From JAGLOK01 sp963676355 (GTDB lineage Bacteria; Bacillota; Clostridia; Christensenellales; UMGS416): DNA of 64,000 nucleotides. Positions 35,374-44,016 of this stretch are shown piece after piece. The first letter of the stretch is position 1; each line of letters starts with the position of its first letter. Position numbers and translations under genes: made by a program. Under the pieces are notes generated by a model that was not told the DNA's origin, did not search any database, and saw only the letters and a program-made list of their open reading frames with translations. The DNA lies in contig OY781093.1 of the NCBI GenBank assembly GCA_963676355.1, positions 2,480,001-2,544,000 of the forward strand. Reading direction: 5' to 3'.

Positions 35374-36372
35374 ATGAATGCAATTAAAATCAGCGGATTG
35401 AACAAGTCATTTAAAAACAAGGTTCGCGGAGAAGGTTTCAGGCAAAGTGTTAAGTCAGTTTTCCATCCGCAATATCAAAAAGTAGATGCGGTGAAAGATA
35501 TTTCCTTTGACGTGAATCAAGGAGAAATTATGGCTTTTATTGGCCCAAACGGTGCTGGAAAGTCGACTACCATTAAAATGCTCACAGGCATACTCCACCC
35601 TTCCTCGGGTAAAGCCACGGTTTTAGGTTTTGATCCCGTGCGTGACCGCAGAAAGCTTGCCATGCACATTGGTACAGTTTTCGGACAAAAGTCACAGCTA
35701 TGGTTTCATTTGCCACCATCAGATAGTTTCAGGCTGCTGGCTGACATCTATGAGGTGCCTGATTCTGAATACAAAAAACGTCTTTCATATCTAGTAGAAG
35801 TGTTTGAGATTGAAAACCTTCTTAAAACCCCCGTCCGTAAATTATCACTCGGACAAAGGGTACGATGCGAAATTGCAGCATCACTTTTGCATGAGCCAAA
35901 AATACTTTTTCTCGACGAGCCCACCATTGGTCTTGATGTAGTTGTAAAACAGAAAATTCGCGACCTAATACTTGAAATAAATCAAAAGCATAACACGACA
36001 ATATTTCTTACCAGTCATGATGCAGGCGATATAGAAAAGATATGCAAAAGAGCGATGATTATTGACCACGGACAAGTTGTATTGGACGAGAGTATAAAAA
36101 AGTTAAAATATGATTATCTGGGAAGAAAGATAGTTGCCGCTCGCTTTAATGAAGAACGTGACGTTAGCAACATCGAGGCAATAAAAGGTGTTGAAGTTAT
36201 AAAGAAAACTCCATATGCAGTATCCCTGCATGTAGACACAGCACTCTCACCTATTGGAGATGTAGTGTCCCACCTTTCTGAAGGCGGCGGAGTAGCAGAT
36301 ATAACTATTGAAGATCCTCCAATGGAAGAGATAATAACTGAGATATTTAAGAAGACGGCGGTGAATACATGA
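35374..36372 (+). CDS. ABC-2 exporter ATP-binding protein
   Basis: A 332-residue ATPase of the DrrA/COG4586 type. Walker A is GPNGAGKST near 57-65, the signature is LSLGQRVRCE, and Walker B is ILFLDEPTIGLD. The last 90 residues form the extra C-terminal domain usual in this group. It energises the two membrane proteins encoded downstream; family members are linked to multidrug or antibiotic export. It sits directly behind the attenuator, with AAAGGT before ATG 35374. Confidence 0.88.
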   Translation: MNAIKISGLNKSFKNKVRGEGFRQSVKSVFHPQYQKVDAVKDISFDVNQGEIMAFIGPNGAGKSTTIKMLTGILHPSSGKATVLGFDPVRDRRKLAMHIGTVFGQKSQLWFHLPPSDSFRLLADIYEVPDSEYKKRLSYLVEVFEIENLLKTPVRKLSLGQRVRCEIAASLLHEPKILFLDEPTIGLDVVVKQKIRDLILEINQKHNTTIFLTSHDAGDIEKICKRAMIIDHGQVVLDESIKKLKYDYLGRKIVAARFNEERDVSNIEAIKGVEVIKKTPYAVSLHVDTALSPIGDVVSHLSEGGGVADITIEDPPMEEIITEIFKKTAVNT

Positions 36373-37157
36373 AGATAAAAAAATATCTTACAACATTTAG
36401 GATAAGCATCCGAAATGCTTTCTATTACAAAAAGAATATACTTGGCGGCATAATAATGTATTCGCTTTTTGTGTATACCTTCTTCCTCTTATGGAGTGCT
36501 GTCTATAAAAATACAGAGATTGCAGGATATTCTTTCAAACAAATGATATGGTACTTCTGCACTACAGAAATAATTGCCATGAGCACAGGCGGAGGTATAT
36601 TTTATCAAATGGGACAGGATATCAAAAGTGGTTCAGTCGCCTATCAATTAGGCAGGCCTTATAGCTACCTTTGGTATCAATTTGCAAACAATATGGGTAC
36701 CGTAATATCAAGGCTAATAATGTTTATTTCTATCGCAGTGATTTTGGGAACTATTCTTGTTGGCGTGCCTAGTTTTGTGACACCTATAAGCTTTCTGTTT
36801 TTCATATTGTCTATGGCTCTGGCACTTATAGTTCAGTTTTTCACCATGGTATCAATCGGTCTCACAGCTTTTTTCACAGAAGAAAACAGACCATTCTTTT
36901 TCATCTATTCAAAGCTTGTGTTAATTCTTGGCACTTTCCTACCGATAGAATTTTTCCCAGATTGGATGGAAAACATCCTTCGCTTTATGCCCTTTTCCCT
37001 TATAACATGGGGACCTGCAAAAATGTTTGTAGATTTTTCCTACGAACACGCGGCATTCACTTTTTCCGCGCTTTCAGTTTGGGCAGTCGTACTCATATTG
37101 GTTTCATTCGGTATATTTAAGAAAGGAGTGAGTAAAATTCATGTTCACGGAGGCTAA
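36369..37157 (+). CDS. ABC-2 exporter permease (COG4587-like)
   Basis: A 262-residue integral membrane protein with six predicted helices, of the ABC-2 permease type that pairs with COG4586 ATPases. The N-terminal amphipathic segment YLTTFRISIRNAFYYKKN precedes helix 1. The 4-bp ATGA overlap with the ATPase gene and a 17-bp overlap with the next permease show tight cotranslation. The two permeases probably form a heterodimeric channel. Confidence 0.82.
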   Translation: MKIKKYLTTFRISIRNAFYYKKNILGGIIMYSLFVYTFFLLWSAVYKNTEIAGYSFKQMIWYFCTTEIIAMSTGGGIFYQMGQDIKSGSVAYQLGRPYSYLWYQFANNMGTVISRLIMFISIAVILGTILVGVPSFVTPISFLFFILSMALALIVQFFTMVSIGLTAFFTEENRPFFFIYSKLVLILGTFLPIEFFPDWMENILRFMPFSLITWGPAKMFVDFSYEHAAFTFSALSVWAVVLILVSFGIFKKGVSKIHVHGG

Positions 37158-37941
37158 AAAAATATTAAAAATATTCAGACGCTATTTTAAGCTAAACCTT
37201 GCTTCACAAATGGAGTACCGAGCAAGCTTTTTAGTTCAGGTTTTTGGCATGGTGTTAAACAATGCTGCATTTATAGTATTTTGGGGAGTTCTTTTTTCAA
37301 CAATGGGCGGCAGCATCGTAGGATATGAAATGCGCGATGTAATGTTTCTTTGGGCAGTGGCAAGCTCCGCTTTCGGCTTTTGCTATATATTATTTCACAA
37401 CGTAAGCCGAATTAGTCATTTGATAATAACAGGCGAACTGGACACTTTCCTATTACAACCAGTTCCCGTTCTTGCAAATATTTTGGGAGCTTCCACCCAA
37501 GCCAGCGCATGGGGCGACTTTTTCTATGGCTGGGTTTTGTTTTTCATCTTCTGGGGCTTAAACTTAGAAGCTCTTTTGATATTTGTTCTCGCTGTACTTA
37601 TAGGTGGCTTTGTTTTTACTGGAATACAAATAATGGCGCATACTCTCACCTTCTACCTTGGAAATGCTCAACTTATCGTGGGCTCTGCCTTTGAGTTTAT
37701 GATAAGCTTCTCAATTTATCCTGAAGGCATTTTCAGCGGAGTTATCCGTGCAGCAATCTACTCCATTCTTCCCGCCGCGTTTGTAACACACATTCCACTC
37801 GCTCTGGCAACGAACTTTAGCGTCGGTATTTTTTTGCTTTGGCTTGCTGGTTCATTGGTTTATTGCGTTATAGCCGTTTTGTTCTTTTATCGCGGATTAC
37901 GCAAGTATGAGTCGGGGAACTTGATAATTACGAGGATGTGA
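37141..37941 (+). CDS. ABC-2 exporter permease (DUF990/COG3694-like)
   Basis: A 266-residue, six-helix membrane protein, paralogous in layout to the preceding permease and similar to the DUF990 group. The segment RRYFKLNLASQMEYRASFLVQVFG before helix 1 is characteristic. AGGAG lies about 12 nt before ATG 37141, within the preceding gene. It is the last gene of the operon and is followed by a hairpin terminator. Confidence 0.82.
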   Translation: MFTEAKKILKIFRRYFKLNLASQMEYRASFLVQVFGMVLNNAAFIVFWGVLFSTMGGSIVGYEMRDVMFLWAVASSAFGFCYILFHNVSRISHLIITGELDTFLLQPVPVLANILGASTQASAWGDFFYGWVLFFIFWGLNLEALLIFVLAVLIGGFVFTGIQIMAHTLTFYLGNAQLIVGSAFEFMISFSIYPEGIFSGVIRAAIYSILPAAFVTHIPLALATNFSVGIFLLWLAGSLVYCVIAVLFFYRGLRKYESGNLIITRM

Positions 37942-37995
37942 TTCTACTACCTTTAAACTAATCCATTTTTTTACGTACTATAAAGAATAAATAAC

Positions 37996-38024
37996 AAAAC
38001 TCACGGCACAAGTCCGTGAGTTTT
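37996..38024. terminator. intrinsic terminator
   Basis: AAAACTCACGG and CCGTGAGTTTT arms with a short loop, between the plus-strand ABC operon and the minus-strand nuclease gene. A/T runs on both sides allow bidirectional use. Confidence 0.75.
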
Positions 38025-38044
38025 ATTCTGTTTTTTATGTTTCA

Positions 38045-39562
38045 TTACTCTATTAAATCTTTATTAAAAAATCCTACTTGCCTAAAATAACCCAGTGGGA
38101 ACGAAGTATCTTTATCCCATTTAACTGCAATATCTTTTAAATCAGAAGCTTTAACCAAGCAAATAATTGTATCACTATTCAAACTATACTTTGCACACTG
38201 TTTTTCTGATTCTGCAGTGAAATCTGGACCAATAACTAAAAAACACGCTATAGGTTTTTCAGCAGTTTTAATGTATCTATCAAACTGCTTTATATGTTCT
38301 GATAAATTAACACTTGATTCTTTTGATTTGTTATCCCAATAAATAAGTTTATCATTATACGATAAAATCCCATCAGGATGCTCAGTTCCTTTCAGCATAA
38401 GAGGTGCATGCCCTAAATGTCTTTCAAATAGATAGTTTGTAGCAGCTTCAAATTTCCGTTCACATTCAATGTCTTTATTTATAATTCCTTGCTGTCTTAA
38501 CTCACCCAAATTTCTCGAAGCTAATTGAACATAATATTGAAACCAAAGTTTTCTTTCATCTTCCAACTCTTCTACAGTTTTTCTAGATTTAACATTATCA
38601 TAATAGATAATTAATCTATCAATTAGCTCATTTTTAGTTCCTGTTGGAGAAATTTCTAATTCATGACACCACTTTATTAAATCTTCAATATTTAATCCAT
38701 CTCGTGGCGAATATCCTCCCAGCACAACTGACGGTTTTACTCTCTCCATACATAATTCCTGCAACTCAAGTGACGACATACTAGACGATGCTTCTATTTT
38801 TGCTTTCTCTAATATTTCTAATAGATACTTCTTTGACCGTACATACTTACTACTAATTAATTCTTTGTATCCATGTCGTTTCATTTCCAGTCCAAAAGAA
38901 TCTCTTAAGATTTCTGCTAATTCTTCGGGAATAATATCATAATCAACTCGTTCTGAATCTCTTATCGTAAATATTAAACCTTTTTCTTGAAGCAATCTTC
39001 TAACCTCTTCAATTTCATCTTTAGTATGAAGTTTATTTTCCTTTTTAGGGAACTTCCCTAATCTCGACTCAAGTATCCGATATTCATAATCAGTTATATT
39101 AATCCTCTTTTTTATTTTATCTATTAAATTCTTTTCATCGGGTGAAATATCATCGTTGCTTTCCCAAGCGCATTCTAGAACAAATCTAAACAAATCAAGC
39201 TTTGCAGACTTTTCATTGCTTTTAGTAAGAATTATTTCGTTCGCATCATTAATAATGCTTTGCTCCAAGTCAAGGATATCAATTTCAGTTTGTCTATGTT
39301 CATTATTAAAATCATCTTTATTAAGCAATATTTCTTTAATAAATAATTTATATAGTACCCTTACTTTCCTATCAGAATGCAGTAACATTTCTCGCAGTGT
39401 TTTAATCACATTATCTTTATGATAATATTGCGGACCTGTTTTTATTAATGCCGTTTGTAGCTCCTCATGCGTAAGATTCTTATAATCAATTACATATGCC
39501 TTAGCCAATCTTTTTAGTTCTATAAAAGTGCCTACAGATTCAACCACTTCTTTAAACTTCAT
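38045..39562 (-). CDS. putative SAP-domain PD-(D/E)XK nuclease
   Basis: A 505-residue protein from ATG 39562 (GGAGAG upstream). Residues about 120-175 look like a TerB-type helical bundle (DLFRFVLECAWESNDDISPDE, then YEYRILESRLG). Residues about 285-320 resemble a SAP DNA-binding motif (LNIEDLIKWCHELEI, then GTKNELIDRLI). The C-terminal 120 residues fit a PD-(D/E)XK nuclease core: HPDG with D397, then a strand ending YWDNKSK (D410, K412), then helix and strand. Domain calls are from pattern only. It is a single gene without methylase or helicase, so an orphan defence or repair nuclease is possible. Confidence 0.55.
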   Translation of the reverse strand: MKFKEVVESVGTFIELKRLAKAYVIDYKNLTHEELQTALIKTGPQYYHKDNVIKTLREMLLHSDRKVRVLYKLFIKEILLNKDDFNNEHRQTEIDILDLEQSIINDANEIILTKSNEKSAKLDLFRFVLECAWESNDDISPDEKNLIDKIKKRINITDYEYRILESRLGKFPKKENKLHTKDEIEEVRRLLQEKGLIFTIRDSERVDYDIIPEELAEILRDSFGLEMKRHGYKELISSKYVRSKKYLLEILEKAKIEASSSMSSLELQELCMERVKPSVVLGGYSPRDGLNIEDLIKWCHELEISPTGTKNELIDRLIIYYDNVKSRKTVEELEDERKLWFQYYVQLASRNLGELRQQGIINKDIECERKFEAATNYLFERHLGHAPLMLKGTEHPDGILSYNDKLIYWDNKSKESSVNLSEHIKQFDRYIKTAEKPIACFLVIGPDFTAESEKQCAKYSLNSDTIICLVKASDLKDIAVKWDKDTSFPLGYFRQVGFFNKDLIE

Positions 39563-39704
39563 AACATATCTCTCCATTTAATATTATTTTAGTCTAATTA
39601 TACACCATATACTATTTTATGTCATTTAAAGGCATATATAGTTTTAATCAAAAGATCTAGTACTGTGCTTTTATCAAATTATATTCATCAACATATACAA
39701 GGCA

Positions 39705-39734
39705 TAAAAAAAGCGCCCCCCGCAAGCGAGAGGC
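39705..39734 (-). terminator. intrinsic terminator of the 39.8-40.8 kb gene pair
   Basis: On the minus strand GCCTCTCGC pairs with GCGGGGGGC (with G-U pairs), followed by GC and a run of seven T. Confidence 0.7.
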
Positions 39735-39794
39735 AATAGAAGAAAGAAAATTAAACAACCCTTCCAATACACATATTAAGAATATCCCTTAATT

Positions 39795-40424
39795 TCAGCC
39801 AGCAACTAAATGCAGATGATTCTGCCTGTTTGCTGCTCTTCCATAAATGTATGTCTGAGCAACATGTGCCTTCTTTTGCATCGCACCATTCGCAAAATAC
39901 ATGAGCCTGTTATAGCACATCATTAGCTCGCGGTGAGAAAAAAGCGGCTGATATTTTTTTTGCAATGCCAGATTCTCAAGAGACAAATCCAATCTGCCAT
40001 ACCTTGCAAGTTTTATTAATTCCTCAGGCACACGACTATCAGAAAGCATCTTGGTGCTATAATAGCCACCGCATTCGTCAAGCATATACTCAAGGTGAGT
40101 GAAATCATCCAATTCTTTCATAAGAGCCAAACATTTATAAGCTTCGGCGTCAAAATCACGCTTTAACCACGTAAGCTCTCTTACAGAAAGTCTTTCTTTT
40201 TTATGCTGAGTTTCTTTTAAAAATCCTCTGTATATACCTACAAAGCTGTAATCACAGAAGTCTTCTGAAAAGATATATGAAACTGTGAAGTTGCGTCCTT
40301 CTTCAGTTATCACATGCACATTTAGAAATTCATCTTCATTAAAAATACGTATCACTTCAAACCTGCCATAACCATGCAAGTTAAACAGAAGCTTGTCATA
40401 TAATTTTTCAGCGTATCTTATCAA
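39795..40424 (-). CDS. hypothetical protein paired with a DUF7662-like gene
   Basis: A 209-residue protein with no membrane helix or signal peptide, rich in aromatic and charged residues (FEVIRIFNEDEFLNVHVIT; ELMMCYNRLMYFANGAMQKK). I do not recognise its family. Start is TTG 40424 behind AAAGGTG, overlapping the previous gene by 17 bp, so the two products are probably made together. A dedicated terminator follows. A two-gene accessory or toxin-antitoxin-like unit is possible but not shown. Confidence 0.55.
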   Translation of the reverse strand: MIRYAEKLYDKLLFNLHGYGRFEVIRIFNEDEFLNVHVITEEGRNFTVSYIFSEDFCDYSFVGIYRGFLKETQHKKERLSVRELTWLKRDFDAEAYKCLALMKELDDFTHLEYMLDECGGYYSTKMLSDSRVPEELIKLARYGRLDLSLENLALQKKYQPLFSHRELMMCYNRLMYFANGAMQKKAHVAQTYIYGRAANRQNHLHLVAG

Positions 40425-40809
40425 GAAGCACCTTTTTCTTTGTATCGTATACTCCCCTGTCTATTATTCCGAGTTGATACAATTCATGAAGATTTTTAAG
40501 TAGTCCCGGGACTTCAATAGCCTTCACTTTAGGAACGCTAATTATCTGTCCTTCGCTCTTTGACGACGTCTTTATCCTTATAAACTCTACATACTTTTCG
40601 CCGTCATAGTTTACATGATTAACTTTGAAGCCTGCTTGTTTCCAAAATTTCGACAAATGGCTTGAAGAATTCGCCCACATTGCTCTATATGTCTTTGCAG
40701 AAAGTGAAAGCGGAGTTCCAAGAATGTCTTCTATTTCTTCAAAAGTCAACCTGATGATGTCGTCTTGTACCTTTTTGAGATACCCGGTCAAAGGATCATA
40801 TTTACTCAT
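40408..40809 (-). CDS. DUF7662-like protein with SHOCT-like tail
   Basis: A 133-residue protein. The N-terminal 75 residues (YDPLTGYLKK, LTFEEIEDILGTPL, then YRAMWANSSSH and WKQAGFKV) match a small domain often seen in restriction-related and toxin-like genes (DUF7662). The C-terminus (LHELYQLGIIDRGVYDTKKKVLL) looks like a SHOCT oligomerisation motif. GGGGGAGA lies about 10 nt before ATG 40809. It is the first of two overlapping genes. Confidence 0.6.
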   Translation of the reverse strand: MSKYDPLTGYLKKVQDDIIRLTFEEIEDILGTPLSLSAKTYRAMWANSSSHLSKFWKQAGFKVNHVNYDGEKYVEFIRIKTSSKSEGQIISVPKVKAIEVPGLLKNLHELYQLGIIDRGVYDTKKKVLLDKIR

Positions 40810-41244
40810 CTAAAGCTATCTCCCCCATCGGTTCTCCCATCCTTAATACAATATTATACTATGATATTATATTTGTCAATATTTTTATATTAATAATTAT
40901 ACAATATATATGATTTTATTATAATTTTAGTTGTTTTCTAGAACATTGTTATAGTTTTTCTGATTCTTGGATGAAAATTAATTAAATAATGAGAAACAAT
41001 AGTACATTATTAAGCAAAACCTGTTTATTTTTACACTCTTTGGGTCTTTCTATTTACAAATTGCCAAAATTTATGATAAAATTAAATTCTTCATTGTTTT
41101 CCTCCTTAGATTGGCATAAAGCAGTTTGCTTAGTCGGTCTTTGGAGGTTTTCTTATTTCAAAATTTCTGATAAAAAATAGATTTTGATGATATGTAATTC
41201 TTGACCCAATAATATCTTTGTTATATAATCATGTAGCAACTTTT
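40810..41244. other. gene-free stretch upstream of tRNA-Ala
   Basis: Very AT-rich DNA with no supported gene. A 63-codon plus-strand frame at 40989 has no RBS and reads as unstructured sequence. TTGACC (41201) and TATAAT (41224) may be the tRNA promoter. Confidence 0.4.
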
Positions 41245-41321
41245 GGGGAATTAGCTCAGTTGGCTAGAGTACTTGACTGGCAGTCAAGGGGTCGTCGGTT
41301 CGAATCCGATATTCTCCACCA
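41245..41321 (+). tRNA. tRNA-Ala (anticodon GGC)
   Basis: A 77-nt cloverleaf with encoded CCA. Acceptor stem GGGGAAT/ATTCTCC includes the G3-U70 pair that marks tRNA-Ala. D-arm is GCTC-loop-GAGT. Anticodon stem CTTGA/TCAAG has loop CTGGCAG, anticodon GGC. T-arm is GTCGG-TTCGAAT-CCGAT. It is a lone tRNA gene. Confidence 0.95.
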
Positions 41322-41322
41322 T

Positions 41323-41358
41323 AAAAACCCCACTAAACAGTGCGTTTGTGGGGTTTTT
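41323..41358 (+). terminator. terminator of tRNA-Ala
   Basis: AAAAACCCCAC (41323-41333) and GTGGGGTTTTT (41348-41358) form an 11-bp stem with a 14-nt loop and a T-run. Confidence 0.8.
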
Positions 41359-41375
41359 CATATTTTGGTAATTAT

Positions 41376-41403
41376 GCGTTTGTTAGTAATCTGTTAGTAA
41401 CGC
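41376..41403. repeat. short direct repeat behind tRNA-Ala
   Basis: TGTTAGTAA occurs at 41381-41389 and again at 41392-41400, an 11-bp period, framed by GCGTT (41376-41380) and AACGC (41399-41403). Such repeats at a tRNA 3' flank can be relics of an integrase attachment site. No integrase gene is present here. Confidence 0.4.
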
Positions 41404-41405
41404 AA

Positions 41406-41430
41406 CAAAAAAAGCCTCCAGAAGGAGGCT
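41406..41430 (-). terminator. terminator of the 41.45 kb gene
   Basis: AGCCTCC and GGAGGCT arms with loop AGAA; on the minus strand the stem is followed by seven T. Confidence 0.8.
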
Positions 41431-41451
41431 AATGTTTGTTATTAAGTTCAA

Positions 41452-41799
41452 TTAATCAATAAAAGCATCTATTATATCCTGTGCTATAGACTTGAGCTGT
41501 TCAGCTTGTCTAAGCAGCCATTCATAATCAACAGCTTCCACAGGCTCTTCATGTGCTTCATCTGCAGGAGGTTTAACTGCCGGCGAATCATTTTCAACTT
41601 CAAGCATCTCTTTATAAGCAGCAACAATCTGAGATGTCCGCTCATCTTCCCTGCCGGCCACATCGACATGATATCCGTACTCAACAATAAGCGGATGCTT
41701 AATGCCGTACTTCATACCATAGTGAATAGCTGAATAGTAATTTTTATTTTCAGAATTCGTACTCATTCGATTTCTTGTTTCCCAATTAAGAAGGCTCAT
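41452..41799 (-). CDS. small acidic hypothetical protein
   Basis: A 115-residue acidic protein without membrane helices. It has a proline/glutamate-rich middle (DSPAVKPPADEAHEEPVE) and a C-terminal amphipathic helix (YEWLLRQAEQLKSIAQDIID). I do not recognise the family. The start is uncertain: neither the first ATG (41799) nor ATG 41766 has a good RBS. A strong dedicated terminator supports expression. It sits in the accessory-looking stretch behind tRNA-Ala. Confidence 0.5.
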   Translation of the reverse strand: MSLLNWETRNRMSTNSENKNYYSAIHYGMKYGIKHPLIVEYGYHVDVAGREDERTSQIVAAYKEMLEVENDSPAVKPPADEAHEEPVEAVDYEWLLRQAEQLKSIAQDIIDAFID

Positions 41800-42117
41800 A
41801 TGCTTAGCAATGGTAGACCACTTTAACTCAATGTCTAAGGTTCAAGCTTATCTAAACCAAAAGTCTATGACATTACCTTGGATAAGTTATGCACATACTT
41901 GCATTCAATGTAAGCAACATATGATACTAAAAACCAAATAATCAATAAGTTTGCCCAAACGTCTTCAAATTGTTATAATTATTAATAATAGTTTTTTTCT
42001 AAGTCAAAAATATAAATAATTACATCTTATCCAATCTGTACAGCTTGTTTTGCTGCAAACGACTAAACTGCTTAAGATATGTGTATTAAATAACATATAT
42101 ACGTTTAAGAGGGTAAT
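41800..42117. other. gene-free stretch
   Basis: AT-rich intergenic DNA between a minus-strand small gene and a plus-strand signalling gene. I see no gene and no convincing RNA structure. Confidence 0.4.
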
Positions 42118-44016
42118 ATGAAAAGTATTATTAAAAACAAGTACAACCCAATCATAATATTGAAAAGGTTTCTTATTTTCGCATTACCAGTTTTACTGCT
42201 ATTTAATTTCTCGTATTTATCTGTATATCAAAGCCAAAAAGAGGCTTTGATAGCTGAATTTGAATACCAGCAGCATGAAGCGATGGGCATAATAAGCCAT
42301 GTGCTTGAATCGATAATCGTTGCCGCCTATAACGATTTGATGCTGGTAAAAAACTCAAATGAATTCAGCGACTTTGTTAAGAATCCGTCCGAACAAAATT
42401 TAGAGCAAATTCAGCAAATGTTTTATAGGGTTACGAGAAGCAAACCCAACTTCAAGCAACTTAGATATATATCGCAAGACGGAATGGAAATTGCAAGGGT
42501 CAATAACAACGACGACGGCATAAAAATAGTATCTGAAGATAAGCTGCAGGATAAATCTGAAATGTATTATATGCAAAGCGCTATTTCAGTGCCTGATGGC
42601 ACAATGTATGTTTCTGACCTGGACTTAAACGTTGAAAACGGAGAGGTTATAACGCCTTATGAGCCTGTGATGAGGTTTTCAGTGCCGATTGTTAATGACG
42701 TAACCCGCAATGGTATTTTAATCATAAACTATGACGGATATCAGATACTTTCAATATTGGATGAATATGTTGAAATTAACAGAAAATTTATTGAAGTCGG
42801 AATTTATGATTCGGCGCATTATTGGCAATTTAAAAAAGACAGCATAGAAGAAAGCAGTGTACTTACAAAAAGCACGATTGATGAATTTATCCCGAACGAT
42901 ACACAAATGGCTGAAGAATATGATCATAATCTCTATTTTGAAAAAGGAAGTAGAAGATACCATGTTCATTTCATAGATGAAGTCGGAGATATTGAGGTTA
43001 AGTTTGAAAGCAAAGGAAATCGTCTTGGCATTGTGAGCAGCTTTGATTTAAATGAGATTTATGCAAACAGTGATAATGTTATAGTAAGATACCCTTTGAT
43101 AGCTTTGGCTTTAAACATACTAATCATAATACTTGCTCTGATAATAATAATCTTGAGATATCAGAATAAATCCGAAAGTTTAATGTTGGATGCGTCAAAA
43201 TATATATCCGAATATACACACGATGGTATTGTGATTACTGACCAACAAAAGAGGGTAATCTACTGCAACAGTGTATTTGAAGATACCTTCGGTTTCGGTT
43301 TGGATAAGATAAAAGGCCGTGATTTGGGCGAGTTCCTGCGCGCAGATATGAAAGTTATTTTATCATCTAGAGATGAAGAGCCTTCTTGGGAGGGCAATAT
43401 TTGGGAGATGGCAAAGGATAATACATATATACTAAAATACCTAAAAGTAAAATTCATTTACAACAAGAAAAGCTCTTTGGCATACTATATAGGAATTTAT
43501 TCAGAGCCTAAAATTGATAAAAGAATACTGGATAAAGCAACGTGGAATGAGCTTTCTGTAGGACACGTAGAAAACAACCTATTGTTGGGGCTTGATACCA
43601 TATTCAACAAAAATTTAGACGCCGGAAAAGAAAATATAGTAATCGTAATAAAGATAAATGAGTTTATAGATATTAAATATCGGATTAGAGAGCGTGAAGG
43701 AAACAGATTCATTTTAACCATATCAAATAAGCTTAAAAAACTGATTGGTGAAGATGGAATGGTTTTGGCACCGGGCTCAGACTTATTCCTTATAAGAAAG
43801 CCCTTTTACGGTGAAGAAAAAGAAGTGGAAAATTTGATGGAGTCGATTGACAATGTATTTACAGGAATACAATTTTTGGACCATCCGGGAATAAGCATTT
43901 CTTATCTGTCAGGAATAGCCATATCTCCCATGCACGGCAAAGGCGGCATAGAGCTTTTGACTAACGCCTTTATCGCACTTGAGGCGATAATTAAACTCAA
44001 AAAACAAATTACCTAA
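42118..44016 (+). CDS. sensor-PAS-degenerate GGDEF half of a frameshifted c-di-GMP gene
   Basis: A 632-residue membrane sensor: helix 1 at about 15-35, an extracellular Cache-like domain (about 36-320), helix 2 (about 325-347), a PAS domain (about 355-460, YTHDGIVITDQQKRVIYCN) and a GGDEF-like domain (about 490-625). The GGDEF motif is replaced (APGSDLFLI), so it should not make c-di-GMP. The frame ends at TAA 44014-44016 immediately after a run of six A. The natural continuation, GGDEF end plus EAL, lies in the -1 frame. GAGGG precedes ATG 42118. Confidence 0.8.
   Translation: MKSIIKNKYNPIIILKRFLIFALPVLLLFNFSYLSVYQSQKEALIAEFEYQQHEAMGIISHVLESIIVAAYNDLMLVKNSNEFSDFVKNPSEQNLEQIQQMFYRVTRSKPNFKQLRYISQDGMEIARVNNNDDGIKIVSEDKLQDKSEMYYMQSAISVPDGTMYVSDLDLNVENGEVITPYEPVMRFSVPIVNDVTRNGILIINYDGYQILSILDEYVEINRKFIEVGIYDSAHYWQFKKDSIEESSVLTKSTIDEFIPNDTQMAEEYDHNLYFEKGSRRYHVHFIDEVGDIEVKFESKGNRLGIVSSFDLNEIYANSDNVIVRYPLIALALNILIIILALIIIILRYQNKSESLMLDASKYISEYTHDGIVITDQQKRVIYCNSVFEDTFGFGLDKIKGRDLGEFLRADMKVILSSRDEEPSWEGNIWEMAKDNTYILKYLKVKFIYNKKSSLAYYIGIYSEPKIDKRILDKATWNELSVGHVENNLLLGLDTIFNKNLDAGKENIVIVIKINEFIDIKYRIREREGNRFILTISNKLKKLIGEDGMVLAPGSDLFLIRKPFYGEEKEVENLMESIDNVFTGIQFLDHPGISISYLSGIAISPMHGKGGIELLTNAFIALEAIIKLKKQIT

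Noticed and set aside
40989..41180. Plus-strand 63-codon frame in the gap before tRNA-Ala
   Set aside because: No ribosome site and no plausible protein pattern.
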